NCBI GenBank assembly: GCA_028713055.1
Contig: JAQTOX010000012.1
Coordinates: forward strand, 1-36,225
Source: Methylococcales bacterium
GTDB lineage: Bacteria > Pseudomonadota > Gammaproteobacteria > Methylococcales > Methylomonadaceae
Reading direction: 5' to 3'
DNA length: 36,225 nt
Shown here: positions 19,862 through 29,044 of the stretch, piece by piece
How positions within the stretch are numbered: position 1 is the stretch's first letter
Layout: every line of letters begins with the position of its first letter
Translations under genes and position numbers: made by a program
The notes under the pieces: generated by a model
Databases searched by the model: none
Seen by the model: only the letters and a program-made list of their open reading frames with translations
What the model was told of the DNA's origin: nothing

Positions 19862-21379
19862 CTATGCGTTTGCTGACTCAACAAACCACGGTTCACGAGC
19901 CTTCATGATTAGTTTTGCGGCGCGATCTTCATCCACACCGGTAAATTTCAATAAATCATCGACGGCTTGCTCGGCTAAATCATCCATCGTCACAATGCCT
20001 TGATTCGCCATTGCATGGGCTAATACGCTGTCCATACCTTCCATCGCAAGTAATGTTGCGTCTGGTTGCACTGCATTTTCGATACTTTCTTCAGCGGCAA
20101 TGGCACTAATAAGCAACGCATTTTTTGCTCGACTGCGTAATTCTTCGACAATTTCTTCATCAAAACCGTCTATTTCTAATAATTCATTCGACGGTACATA
20201 AGCGATCTCTTCAATCGTATTAAACCCAACTTCAACCAAAATAACAGCAATTTCATCGTCAATGTCTAACAGATTAACAAACATTTGTTTGATTTTATTT
20301 GCTTCAGCTTCGTTCGATTCTTCCGCTTTCGACGCATCGATAACATTCAAGTCCCAACCCGTCAACTGGCTCGCTAAACGAACGTTTTGACCACCACGTC
20401 CAATCGCTTGTGACAAACTCATCGATGCGACCGCTAAATCCATACTGTGTTTGTCTTCGTCCACCACAATCGATTGAATTTCAGCGGGTGACATCGCGTT
20501 AATCACAAATTGTGGTTCGCTTGGATGCCAAATAATAATATCTACCCGTTCACCAGCGAGTTCATTTGTTACCGATTGTACGCGAGAACCGCGCATTCCC
20601 ACGCACGCACCGACAGCATCTAACCGTGGATCGTTACTTTTCACTGCCAATTTTGCCCGTGAACCTGGATCGCGTGCTGCACCCATAATGGAAATGGTTC
20701 CTTCAGCAATTTCAGGTACTTCTAAACGAAATAAAGCGGTTAATAATTCAGGTGCCGTGCGACTCACAAAAAGTTGAGGACCACGACTTTCGAGGCGAAC
20801 TTCCTTCAAATAACAACGCACCCGATCGCCTAAACGCATTGATTCTCGTGGAATCATATCTTCTTTCGAAATATAGGCTTCAACATGTCCGCCTAATTCT
20901 AAATAGACGCTGCCTTTTTCAATGCGTTTTACTGTACCGGTAATCAACTCGCCAACACGTGATTTATAGGCTTCGACTATTTTATTGCGTTCTGCGTCAC
21001 GTACTTTTTGGATGATGACTTGTTTCGCAGTTTGTGCGGCAATCCGTCCAAAATCTACCGATTCAATTTCTTCTCGAATCACATCACCGACTTTAGCGTT
21101 AGGATTATCGAATTGTGCAACTTCGACTAGGATTTGACTCATCGGTAATTCAACATCACGCCCTAATTGGGAATTAGGTGCAACCACATCCCAACAACGA
21201 TACGTCAAATAATCACCCGTTTTACGATCAATATCAACGCGAGCTTTAATTTGCGAACCATAACGTTTAATAGTTGCCGCTTCTAATGCTGCTTCAATTG
21301 CTTGAAATATGATTTCTTTGTCAATTTCTTTTTCATTAGAAAAAACATCAACCACTAATAAAATTTCTTTATTTGCCAC
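19862..21379 (-). CDS. nusA: Transcription termination/antitermination factor NusA
   Basis: MANKEILLVVDVFSNEKEIDKEIIFQAIEAALEAATIKRYG...; S1, KH and helix-hairpin-helix regions present. Confidence 0.98.
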   Translation of the reverse strand: MANKEILLVVDVFSNEKEIDKEIIFQAIEAALEAATIKRYGSQIKARVDIDRKTGDYLTYRCWDVVAPNSQLGRDVELPMSQILVEVAQFDNPNAKVGDVIREEIESVDFGRIAAQTAKQVIIQKVRDAERNKIVEAYKSRVGELITGTVKRIEKGSVYLELGGHVEAYISKEDMIPRESMRLGDRVRCYLKEVRLESRGPQLFVSRTAPELLTALFRLEVPEIAEGTISIMGAARDPGSRAKLAVKSNDPRLDAVGACVGMRGSRVQSVTNELAGERVDIIIWHPSEPQFVINAMSPAEIQSIVVDEDKHSMDLAVASMSLSQAIGRGGQNVRLASQLTGWDLNVIDASKAEESNEAEANKIKQMFVNLLDIDDEIAVILVEVGFNTIEEIAYVPSNELLEIDGFDEEIVEELRSRAKNALLISAIAAEESIENAVQPDATLLAMEGMDSVLAHAMANQGIVTMDDLAEQAVDDLLKFTGVDEDRAAKLIMKAREPWFVESANA

Positions 21380-21857
21380 TACTGCGTCCTCCTTTTTCGA
21401 GTAAATAATCGGGAACCAAACGCGCTTTGCTCATGGCTGCAAAGGGAATCGGTAACAACTGTTCGTTTTCTTCTAACGTAATTACATCATCCTCAACTTG
21501 AACAATTTTTCCGGTAATTTTACGTCGCCCATTCACAGGTGAAAATAAATGCACTGCGACGGTGCTACCAATAAATTGTATAAATTGACTGATTTTAAAA
21601 AATGGTCGATCTTCGCCAGGTGATGAAACCTCTAACGAATAATTGTCTGTAATGGGATCTTCAACGTCTAACACGCCGCTAATTTGATGACTAACTTTCG
21701 TGCAATCCTCAACCAAAATACCATTTTCATGACCGATATAAATGCGTAATAGTCCATGTTTTGGGTGTGGATTATATTCTACGCCGACACACTCATAACC
21801 TAAACCTTCAACAACAGGTTCGATTAACGTCAGCAAATGTTCGGGAGCCTGTTTCAT
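21369..21857 (-). CDS. rimP: Ribosome maturation factor RimP
   Basis: LIEPVVEGLGYECVGVEYNPHPKHGLLRIYI...VEDCTKVSHQISGVLDVEDPITDNYSLEVSSPGEDRPF. Confidence 0.97.
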   Translation of the reverse strand: MKQAPEHLLTLIEPVVEGLGYECVGVEYNPHPKHGLLRIYIGHENGILVEDCTKVSHQISGVLDVEDPITDNYSLEVSSPGEDRPFFKISQFIQFIGSTVAVHLFSPVNGRRKITGKIVQVEDDVITLEENEQLLPIPFAAMSKARLVPDYLLEKGGRSSGK

Positions 21858-21881
21858 AATGTCCTCGCTTGATTTTTAATC

Positions 21882-21905
21882 AAAAAAAAAGAGCCAGAGG
21901 CTCTT
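21882..21905 (-). terminator. Hairpin with U-tract in the rimP-nusA-infB leader
   Basis: Minus strand AAGAGCC-TCT-GGCTCTT-TTTTTTT, upstream of rimP. Confidence 0.7.
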
Positions 21906-21965
21906 CCATTAACATTGTTAATTCATAGGCATGGAATAACGGAACCTATCCAAAGCCTAGAAAAT

Positions 21966-21987
21966 AAAAAACCCCAAAAATGGGGCC
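21966..21987 (-). terminator. Terminator immediately 3' of tRNA-fMet
   Basis: Minus strand GGCCCCATTTTTGGGGTTTTTTATTTT. Confidence 0.7.
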
Positions 21988-21997
21988 TTTAAAAATC

Positions 21998-22074
<77 letters not shown>

Positions 22075-22199
22075 ATTGATTTGCACAGTATATTGTTTTA
22101 ATTGATTTTATACAATCTATTTTTACAAAAACGTTTGTTTGTATCTTATTCAATATCCAAAAGAGGATGATTTTTTACAAAACGATGAACCCAAAAAAA

Positions 22200-22472
22200 T
22201 CAGCATTGGCTAATCCAACCGTTATTGAGAGCAACGTCTAAAAACGCGGTAATATCACCGGTCAAACCAGTCGTTTCAAATTTCGTTTCCAATTCTTGCA
22301 CGAGTTGCGCGAGTTGGCGCGTACCGTCGCACAATTTCAAAATTTCCGCTGAACTTTGGTTTAATTCAACCATGCCTTCGGGATACAAAATAACAGTTTT
22401 TTGTTGCGCTTCTTCCCATTGCAAACGATGCAATGGCGAAAAAGTCAGTAATTTTTCGGGGTTTAAAGTCAT
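22200..22472 (-). CDS. pqqD: PqqD-like PQQ peptide chaperone
   Basis: 90 aa; SPLHRLQWEEAQQKTVILYPEGMVELNQSSAEILKLCDGTRQLAQLVQEL...DVALNNGWI. Confidence 0.93.
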   Translation of the reverse strand: MTLNPEKLLTFSPLHRLQWEEAQQKTVILYPEGMVELNQSSAEILKLCDGTRQLAQLVQELETKFETTGLTGDITAFLDVALNNGWISQC

Positions 22473-22558
22473 AAAGTTCCGTCGTAAGTTTAAAAAATTA
22501 ACTGCCGTATAAATTGAGTCTTCTCAATTAAGTCAGCGTTTTGAACATTAAACTACAG

Positions 22559-22948
22559 TTAGCGTTTACGCAACAGATCCTGCGGTGTTACCTGAAAAAA
22601 ACTTTCAGGTGGTGTTAAACAATCCAATACATATTTCTGCGTCCATACAACTAATTGCTGCAAAACAGGCAATAAATCCGCCCCTTTCTCTGTTAAAAAA
22701 TACGCATAACGTGTTGGTTTATCTTGATATGGTTCTTTGGTAACAATGCCATTCTCTTCTAATTCGCGTAACCGACTAGCAAGAATGTTGGTTGGAATAC
22801 CTTCCGGCGAACTTTGGAAATCGCCGTATTTACTTTTCCCCATACACAAATCACGGACAATCACTAAGCTCCATTTATCACCAATTAACTCTAATGCAAT
22901 AGAGAGCGGACATTTTGAGCGATAGTCTTCAGTTTTTTTTTTCATCAA
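22559..22948 (-). CDS. HxlR family transcriptional regulator
   Basis: CPLSIALELIGDKWSLVIVRDLCMGKSKYGDFQSSPEGIPTNILASRLRELEENGIVTKEPYQDKPTRYAYFLTEKGADLLPVL. Confidence 0.95.
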   Translation of the reverse strand: MMKKKTEDYRSKCPLSIALELIGDKWSLVIVRDLCMGKSKYGDFQSSPEGIPTNILASRLRELEENGIVTKEPYQDKPTRYAYFLTEKGADLLPVLQQLVVWTQKYVLDCLTPPESFFQVTPQDLLRKR

Positions 22949-22977
22949 GTAGTCAATTTTGAGTTGTAAAAATAGTT

Positions 22978-23032
22978 ACTTGTAAAAAACAAGTTTGTAT
23001 GCAATTATAATGTCACTTGCAATAAGCAAGTG
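22978..23032. promoter_or_regulatory. Twin palindromic operator candidates in the HxlR/GST divergent promoter
   Basis: ACTTGT-AAAAA-ACAAGT (22978-22994) and CACTTGC-AATAA-GCAAGTG (23014-23032), with TATAAT (23006-23011) between them. Confidence 0.75.
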
Positions 23033-23064
23033 ATTCTAATCCCCCACTATTTTAGGAGTTTTTC

Positions 23065-23691
23065 ATGAAGCTGTATCATTTTCCAATTTCGCCCAATTCT
23101 CGTCGAGTTGTCGCTGTATTACATCATTTAAATTTAGAGTGTGAGTTACAGGCTCTTGATTTAATGCAAGGCGAACAAATGCAGCCTGAATTTTTAAATT
23201 TGAATCCGAATCACATGATTCCTACATTGGTTGACAGCGATTTTGCATTATGGGAATCCAACGCCATTATGCAATATCTGTGTTCTAAAGCACCAAATAA
23301 TACGTTATTTCCAGCTAATCCAACTATTCAGGCAGATATTGCACGCTGGCAATTTTGGCAAACGGGGCATTTTGGCAGTGCCTGTAGTATTTTCATCTTT
23401 GAACATTTGATTAAGAAGTTTCGTAATCTAGGTGAAGCCGACACAACTGAATTAGAAAAAGGAGCTGAAAGATTCCGTCGCTTCGCCGATGTCTTGGAAG
23501 GTCATTTAAAAGGACGTGAATGGCTCGTTGGTGATACGGTAACACTTGCGGATTTTTCAGTAGGTTCATTTTTAGATTTAGCGACAATGGCGCAATATCC
23601 AATGGACGGTTATGTTGAAATTCCCCGCTGGTACAGTGCAATTGAAAAATTACCGGCATGGCAAAGTTCCGCTCCAAAAAACTTCATGTAA
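23065..23691 (+). CDS. Glutathione S-transferase family protein
   Basis: MKLYHFPISPNSRRVVAVLHHLNLECELQALDLMQGEQMQPEFLNLNPNHMIPTLVDSDFALWESNAIMQYL. Confidence 0.94.
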   Translation: MKLYHFPISPNSRRVVAVLHHLNLECELQALDLMQGEQMQPEFLNLNPNHMIPTLVDSDFALWESNAIMQYLCSKAPNNTLFPANPTIQADIARWQFWQTGHFGSACSIFIFEHLIKKFRNLGEADTTELEKGAERFRRFADVLEGHLKGREWLVGDTVTLADFSVGSFLDLATMAQYPMDGYVEIPRWYSAIEKLPAWQSSAPKNFM

Positions 23692-23700
23692 TTTTCGTTT

Positions 23701-23740
23701 TCACACGCCAGCATAATGAAACGTTGGCGTGTGAAGATTT
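23701..23740. terminator. Bidirectional terminator between convergent GST and TauE/SafE-like genes
   Basis: TCACACGCCA...TGGCGTGTGA inverted repeat followed by TTTTTATTTG. Confidence 0.75.
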
Positions 23741-24568
23741 TTATTTGTTTTGCAAATGTTCGAGCAAACCTTTGTAGTATTCAAGCATTTGCATCAAAAA
23801 CGCAATCGCGACATCAATTTCGTTTTTAATATCGTGTACAAAATTGTGGTGCATAAACGTTTCCATCGTGTAAAACGACAATCCCATGTAAATCGTATTT
23901 AAACCCATTGCAATCATAATGAATGCCGCTAACTTGAGCATCAAACCACGGAAATTTGCGTGCATTTTGCCAAAAGCCACGCTAATAAACAGCATCGTCG
24001 GCAACGTTCCCGCGCCGAATGTTAGCATCAGCAAACCACCGTCTAAAATGGTCGGGGCAGAAGTCGCTTTCACTGCCATTGCAAACGTCAATGGACAAGG
24101 CATTAAACCATTCATCAATCCGGCGAGCGATGCGCCAATAATTCCCCCTTTCGTGCGTGAGGCGGCGTAACCTTTACGAATAAATACCATTGGAATCAGA
24201 CGAATCGAGCCTTGAAATGGAATCCATCCCAAAATACCAAACGCCAAAATAATTACTACTGCACCAATGAACATTTGCAAAATACTTTGTACTTTGCCGA
24301 AAATTCCACTTGAAACCAAAACAACACCTAATGCCGCCGCTGCAAAACCTACCATGGTATAAACACTGATTCGGGCGAATTGGTAAAACAAATAAGGTAA
24401 ATAACTGCGTGTTGCAGTCGAATTCATAAAATAACCCGATACCAACGCACCACACATTCCTAAACAATGCCCACTACCAAGCATTCCCGCCATAAACGCC
24501 AAGCCATAATCGAAACCACCTGATGCTGCCATGACGTGCATACTGTGATCCATTGTTGAATGATCCAT
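23741..24568 (-). CDS. TauE/SafE (UreH/DsbD_2-like) family membrane protein with His/Met-rich N-terminus
   Basis: MDHSTMDHSMHVMAASGGFDYGLAFMAGMLGSGHCLGMCGALVSGYF...GLMNGLMPCPLTFAM. Confidence 0.88.
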   Translation of the reverse strand: MDHSTMDHSMHVMAASGGFDYGLAFMAGMLGSGHCLGMCGALVSGYFMNSTATRSYLPYLFYQFARISVYTMVGFAAAALGVVLVSSGIFGKVQSILQMFIGAVVIILAFGILGWIPFQGSIRLIPMVFIRKGYAASRTKGGIIGASLAGLMNGLMPCPLTFAMAVKATSAPTILDGGLLMLTFGAGTLPTMLFISVAFGKMHANFRGLMLKLAAFIMIAMGLNTIYMGLSFYTMETFMHHNFVHDIKNEIDVAIAFLMQMLEYYKGLLEHLQNK

Positions 24569-24728
24569 AAAATTTCCCTTAAATTTAGTTTTTAAAAAGA
24601 ATAGCAGAGCAGTTGTGAATTATCCACGCAAACTACTCAGCCCATTAAAAATCAGCTATGCTAACCACACGAAACGCATCAAAACCTTGTTGCAATTTTT
24701 TACTCCAAACAACCCCAATCCTAAATTC

Positions 24729-26081
24729 ATGGCAAAAAGAATCCGCAGTCGCAAAAAAACTTTTTCAGAAATCCCAACACTCGCCACAATTGAATCACTT
24801 GCCCATGATGGACGTGGCGTAACGCACGTTGATGGCAAAGTCGTTTTTATTGACGAAGCCTTGCCAACCGAACAAGTCGAATTCATTTACACCGACAGCC
24901 ACAAAGATTATGCAGAAGGCAAAGTAGTAAATCTACTCACTCGCGCCGACGTTCGTGTCGATGCACCCTGCCCTCATTATGGCGTATGCGGCGGTTGCAG
25001 TTTTCAACACGTCGAAGTCAACGCGCAAATCCAAATCAAACAAGATTTATTACTCGAACAATTCAAACGCATTGGCAAAGTCGAAACACCTGAATTATGG
25101 TCGCCACTTGTCGGTGAACATTGGGGCTATCGCCGCAAAGCCCGAATGGGCGTGAAATATGTCGCCAAAAAAAATCGGGTTCTCGTGGGTTTTCGTGAAC
25201 GCCGCAATCCATTTTTAGCTGAAATCGACAGTTGCGCTGTAATGCACCCGATTGTTGGCACACGTCTTATTGAATTGGGTGAAATGATTGAAAGTTTGAC
25301 GATTAAAGACAAAATCCCACAAATCGAAGTGGCGATTGGTGACGAAAAATGTGTGTTAGCCATTCGTGTCCTCGAACCACCGACGTTAGAAGATAAAGAA
25401 AAAATGCGAGCTTTTGCACACAAATACGACATCAGTATCTGTTTGCAATCAAAAGGCCCGGATACGATTGCGCCGCTCGATGGTGAACTCGAAATGATGC
25501 TAACTTACGCGCTACCTGACCACGGTATTGAGTTTAAATTTCGTCCGGCGATGTTTACCCAAGTGAATTACGGCATCAATCGTCAAATGATTAACCGCGT
25601 GTTAGACATTATGGCGTTGACCAAAGACGATAACGTATTGGATTTATTCTGTGGTTTGGGAAATTTCACGTTGCCGTTAGCGAAATATGCAGGCAGCGTT
25701 GTCGGTGTCGAAGGCGATCAACCGCTGGTTAATCATGCGAAAGAAAATGCGCGTCACAACAACATCGAAAACGTCGAATTTTATGCTGCCGATTTAACGC
25801 ATGATATTAGCGGAATGCCATGGGCAAATCGTCGATATAACAAAATCATGCTCGATCCATCTCGGGCTGGCGCGTCTGAAATTCTGCATCATTTAAAACG
25901 TTGGCAACCTGAACAAATCGTTTATGTGTCGTGTAATCCATCAACGTTGGCGCGAGATGCTGGAATTTTGGTCAATGAACTCGGTTACAAATTAGTTAAA
26001 GCGGGCGTGATGGATATGTTCCCACACACTGGTCACGTTGAGTCGATGGCATTGTTTGTTAAAAATGCGCTGGCAAATTGA
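24729..26081 (+). CDS. rlmD: 23S rRNA (uracil(1939)-C(5))-methyltransferase RlmD
   Basis: TRAM domain, CPHYGVCGGCSFQH cluster motif, DLFCGLGNFTLPLA, LDPSRAGA, YVSCNPSTLARD. Internal start MAKRIRSRKK preferred. Confidence 0.95.
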   Translation: MAKRIRSRKKTFSEIPTLATIESLAHDGRGVTHVDGKVVFIDEALPTEQVEFIYTDSHKDYAEGKVVNLLTRADVRVDAPCPHYGVCGGCSFQHVEVNAQIQIKQDLLLEQFKRIGKVETPELWSPLVGEHWGYRRKARMGVKYVAKKNRVLVGFRERRNPFLAEIDSCAVMHPIVGTRLIELGEMIESLTIKDKIPQIEVAIGDEKCVLAIRVLEPPTLEDKEKMRAFAHKYDISICLQSKGPDTIAPLDGELEMMLTYALPDHGIEFKFRPAMFTQVNYGINRQMINRVLDIMALTKDDNVLDLFCGLGNFTLPLAKYAGSVVGVEGDQPLVNHAKENARHNNIENVEFYAADLTHDISGMPWANRRYNKIMLDPSRAGASEILHHLKRWQPEQIVYVSCNPSTLARDAGILVNELGYKLVKAGVMDMFPHTGHVESMALFVKNALAN

Positions 26082-26420
26082 ATACTACAGCGAAGCCGTT
26101 GAAGAAGACATTTTGAATCTTCCAGAAGGTTTGCTCGCACGTTATTTGAGACTTTCTGATTTGATGCTGGAATTTGGTGCAAATCTTGGAATGCCACACA
26201 CAAAAGCACTTCATGACGGTTTATTTGAATTACGTATCTACGTATCAAAGCGAAAGAAGGCATTGCTCGAACTTTTCATTGCACCAAAGTCGATAAAAAA
26301 ATTATTGTGTTACACGTATTCGTGAAGAAAACACAAAAAATTCCGACAAAAGAACTCAAAATTGCCCTTGAACGTTTAAAAGAGGTTTCCAAAAATGACT
26401 CATCAAGAACTAAAAACTAA
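26065..26420 (+). pseudogene. HigB/RelE-like toxin frameshifted by an 8-bp tandem duplication
   Basis: MRWQIEYYSEAVEEDILNLPEGLLARYLRLSDLMLEFGANLGMPHTKALHDGLFELRI continues in another frame as KAKEGIARTFHCTKVDKKIIVLHVFVKKTQKIPTKELKIALERLKEVSKND; break at TACGTATC TACGTATC (26231-26246). Confidence 0.88.
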
Positions 26421-26589
26421 AGCTTTAGCACGCCAAAATGTCAAATCCGAATATGATGCTTTAGAGCATGAATTTTCTTTACTGAAACAAATTCTAACAA
26501 TAGAAAATCCATCTGATTCGCACAATGAAAAATTACGTTACGTTCCAGAAAAATCGTCATTTCATTTTGGAGCATCTAAAAATGTTTAA
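26395..26589 (+). pseudogene. HigA-like antitoxin remnant lacking the HTH region
   Basis: MTHQELKTKALARQNVKSEYDALEHEFSLLKQIL matches the start typical of HigA partners; the tail (TIENPSDSHNEKLRYVPEKSSFHFGASKNV) has no HTH. Confidence 0.65.
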
Positions 26590-27928
26590 GCACGCCATGA
26601 AAATAAAACTGTTTTTCACCGCATTCCTGCTGACATTTTCAGCGTTAACCTTCGCTTTCGACACACCGACAGAAGATTTCATCGACAATAACGACGGCAC
26701 CGTGACGCACAAAAAAACAGGTTTAACGTGGCAACGTTGCTCAGTTGGACAAACGTGGACGGGTTCAAGTTGTAGCGGCACAGCTTCAACTTATTATGAT
26801 TTTGAATCAGCCAATGCAACTACCAGCAATAGTTTTGCAGGTTACAACGATTGGCGCGTACCGTGTATTAACGATCTCGATTCAATTATAGAATACAGTG
26901 CTTATAACCCTGCCATTAACAATACTATTTTCCCTAACACACCAAGCAACTCTTTTTGGACGGCATCAGCTTCAGCTTCCAATGTCCCAAGCGCGAAATA
27001 CCTTGTGGACTTCATTTCTGGGTCTAATAGCATTAACACAAACCAGGGCTACGCCTCTCCTCCTCCCCGACCAGTTCGTCTTGTACGTGGGGGGCAGTCC
27101 TCCTGCACTTCATTGGGTTATACACCAACGGTTGATTTCACAGATAATAAAAATGGTACAGTTACGCATCACAAAACAGGTTTGATGTGGCAACGCTGCC
27201 CAGTAGGGCAGCTTTGGAACGGTGTGATGTGTAAAGGGGGGCTATCAAGAATGGATTACAACTCGGCCTCTTCACAAACCAGTACTTTAGCTGGTTATAG
27301 CGATTGGCGATTGCCCACAATTAACGAACTTAAATCGATTATTGAATACAGCAACAACGACTATGCAACGAACTCAAGAACCAACAGTGTAATTTTTCCA
27401 GATGCCCCTGCCGATCCTTTTTGGTCATCTTCGGTCTCTGTTTATGATCCAAGTAATATCGCATGGATTGTAATGTTTCAATTTGGTACGCCTTACCCCG
27501 TTAACAAAAATTCCAACATTTATGATGTCCGACTTGTACGAACAGCCCTTGCCTCTGACCCGACACCTACAGACCTCTCAACAACAATTTCAGCCTCAAC
27601 CAGCAGCGTTAAATTAAACGAAAACCTCACTTACACCGCGACCGTAACCAACAACGGCACCGGAACGGCAACAAATCCGACCTTGATTTTTTATTTCCCG
27701 CCGCGTTGGACAAATTATGTTTCTGTACCGTCGGATTGTGTGTCTAATGGCAGAAGTTATCGTTGCAATGCAGGTGATTTAGCGGCGGGTGCGAGTTTGA
27801 CGCGCTCGATAACAGTGAATTTTGCACAGCGTGGCGCGACGAGCATTATGGGTTTGGGTATTACGGACAGCGTGGATACGAATGCAGCGAATAATTCGGG
27901 TCGGATTATCACGACAATTACGCAGTAA
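26582..27928 (+). CDS. Exported protein with two Lcl/DUF1566 domains and a C-terminal DUF11-type domain
   Basis: Signal peptide MKIKLFFTAFLLTFSALTFA; two copies of 'FxDNxxGTVTHxKTGLxWQRC.VGQ.W.G..C...GY.DWR.P.IN.L.SIIEYS'; 'LNENLTYTATVTNNGTGTATNPTL'. Confidence 0.88.
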   Translation: MFKHAMKIKLFFTAFLLTFSALTFAFDTPTEDFIDNNDGTVTHKKTGLTWQRCSVGQTWTGSSCSGTASTYYDFESANATTSNSFAGYNDWRVPCINDLDSIIEYSAYNPAINNTIFPNTPSNSFWTASASASNVPSAKYLVDFISGSNSINTNQGYASPPPRPVRLVRGGQSSCTSLGYTPTVDFTDNKNGTVTHHKTGLMWQRCPVGQLWNGVMCKGGLSRMDYNSASSQTSTLAGYSDWRLPTINELKSIIEYSNNDYATNSRTNSVIFPDAPADPFWSSSVSVYDPSNIAWIVMFQFGTPYPVNKNSNIYDVRLVRTALASDPTPTDLSTTISASTSSVKLNENLTYTATVTNNGTGTATNPTLIFYFPPRWTNYVSVPSDCVSNGRSYRCNAGDLAAGASLTRSITVNFAQRGATSIMGLGITDSVDTNAANNSGRIITTITQ

Positions 27929-27942
27929 ATGGAATCAAAATA

Positions 27943-29037
27943 ATGCGAAGTTCAGACATTACGATTATCGGTGGTGGCGTGATGGGATTGATGACGGCAC
28001 GCGAATTTTTGAACGCTGGCGCGTCCGTCACCATTTTAGAAAAAAATCTTTGCGGACAAGAAGCCTCGTGGGCTGGCGGCGGCATTTTATCGCCACTTTA
28101 TCCGTGGCGACAAGCACAATCAATCACGGATTTGGTGTTGCCGAGTTTGGAACGTTATCCAAAAATTGCCGCAGATTTACACGAAAAAACGGGCATTGAT
28201 CCCGAATGGACGCGGAGTGGTTTACTGGTTACACAAAATCCCGACGACATATTGGCGCGTGAATGGTGTAGAAATTCGAAACTCAACGTCGAAAACCCTG
28301 ACGCCGCAACGTTTCAAAATTTAAACGTACGCACTGAAAATCCGATTTTTTTGCCAGCAATTGCACAAATTCGTAATCCACGTTTGTTACAAGCCTTGAA
28401 ACAAGATGTGTTAAACAAAGGTTTGTACTTAATTGAAAATTGCGAAATCACAAGTTTTACGCTTGAACACAATCGCATTTATCACCTGCATTCAAACCGT
28501 GGCAAATTTCCCGTGAACGAAATCGTGCTAACAACAGGAGCATGGACACGGTCAATTTTTCAGACACTTTTGATTGGACTGCTCGATATGCCAGAAATTT
28601 ATCCAGCAAAAGGACAAATGTTGTTATTCGGCGCGCCACCAGACACGTTACGACACATTATTTTGGATGGTGATCGCTATTTAATTCCACGTCGTGACGG
28701 AAAAATTATTGTGGGCAGTACGGTTGAACACGATGTTTTTCATAAAACGATTACCGTTGATGCACATAACCTACTTTTTGAATTTGCAACGGCATTATTG
28801 CCTGCATTGAAAACTGCACCTCTGCTTAAACATTGGGCGGGATTGAGACCTGCGACGGATGATGGTGTGCCGTATATTGGGCGGCATCCTGAAATTCACA
28901 ATTTAAATTTAAATGCGGGACATTTTCGCAACGGCTTAACGATGTCACCCGCGTCAGCGCAATTATTAGCAGATTTAATTTTGAATCGCCCAACAACCGT
29001 GAATCCTAAACCTTACCAATTTCATCCTTGTACATGA
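27943..29037 (+). CDS. thiO: Glycine oxidase ThiO
   Basis: ITIIGGGVMGLMTAREFLNAGASVTILEKNLCGQEASWAGGGILSPLYPW...GLRPATDDGVPYIGRHP...NAGHFRNGLTMSPASAQLLADLI. Confidence 0.93.
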   Translation: MRSSDITIIGGGVMGLMTAREFLNAGASVTILEKNLCGQEASWAGGGILSPLYPWRQAQSITDLVLPSLERYPKIAADLHEKTGIDPEWTRSGLLVTQNPDDILAREWCRNSKLNVENPDAATFQNLNVRTENPIFLPAIAQIRNPRLLQALKQDVLNKGLYLIENCEITSFTLEHNRIYHLHSNRGKFPVNEIVLTTGAWTRSIFQTLLIGLLDMPEIYPAKGQMLLFGAPPDTLRHIILDGDRYLIPRRDGKIIVGSTVEHDVFHKTITVDAHNLLFEFATALLPALKTAPLLKHWAGLRPATDDGVPYIGRHPEIHNLNLNAGHFRNGLTMSPASAQLLADLILNRPTTVNPKPYQFHPCT

Positions 29038-29044
29038 CAAAAAA

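Noticed and set aside
26231-26246. 8-bp duplication as a sequencing error
   Set aside because: An exact 8-mer tandem copy is not a typical homopolymer error, and the partner antitoxin is also degraded. Read-level confirmation is still needed.
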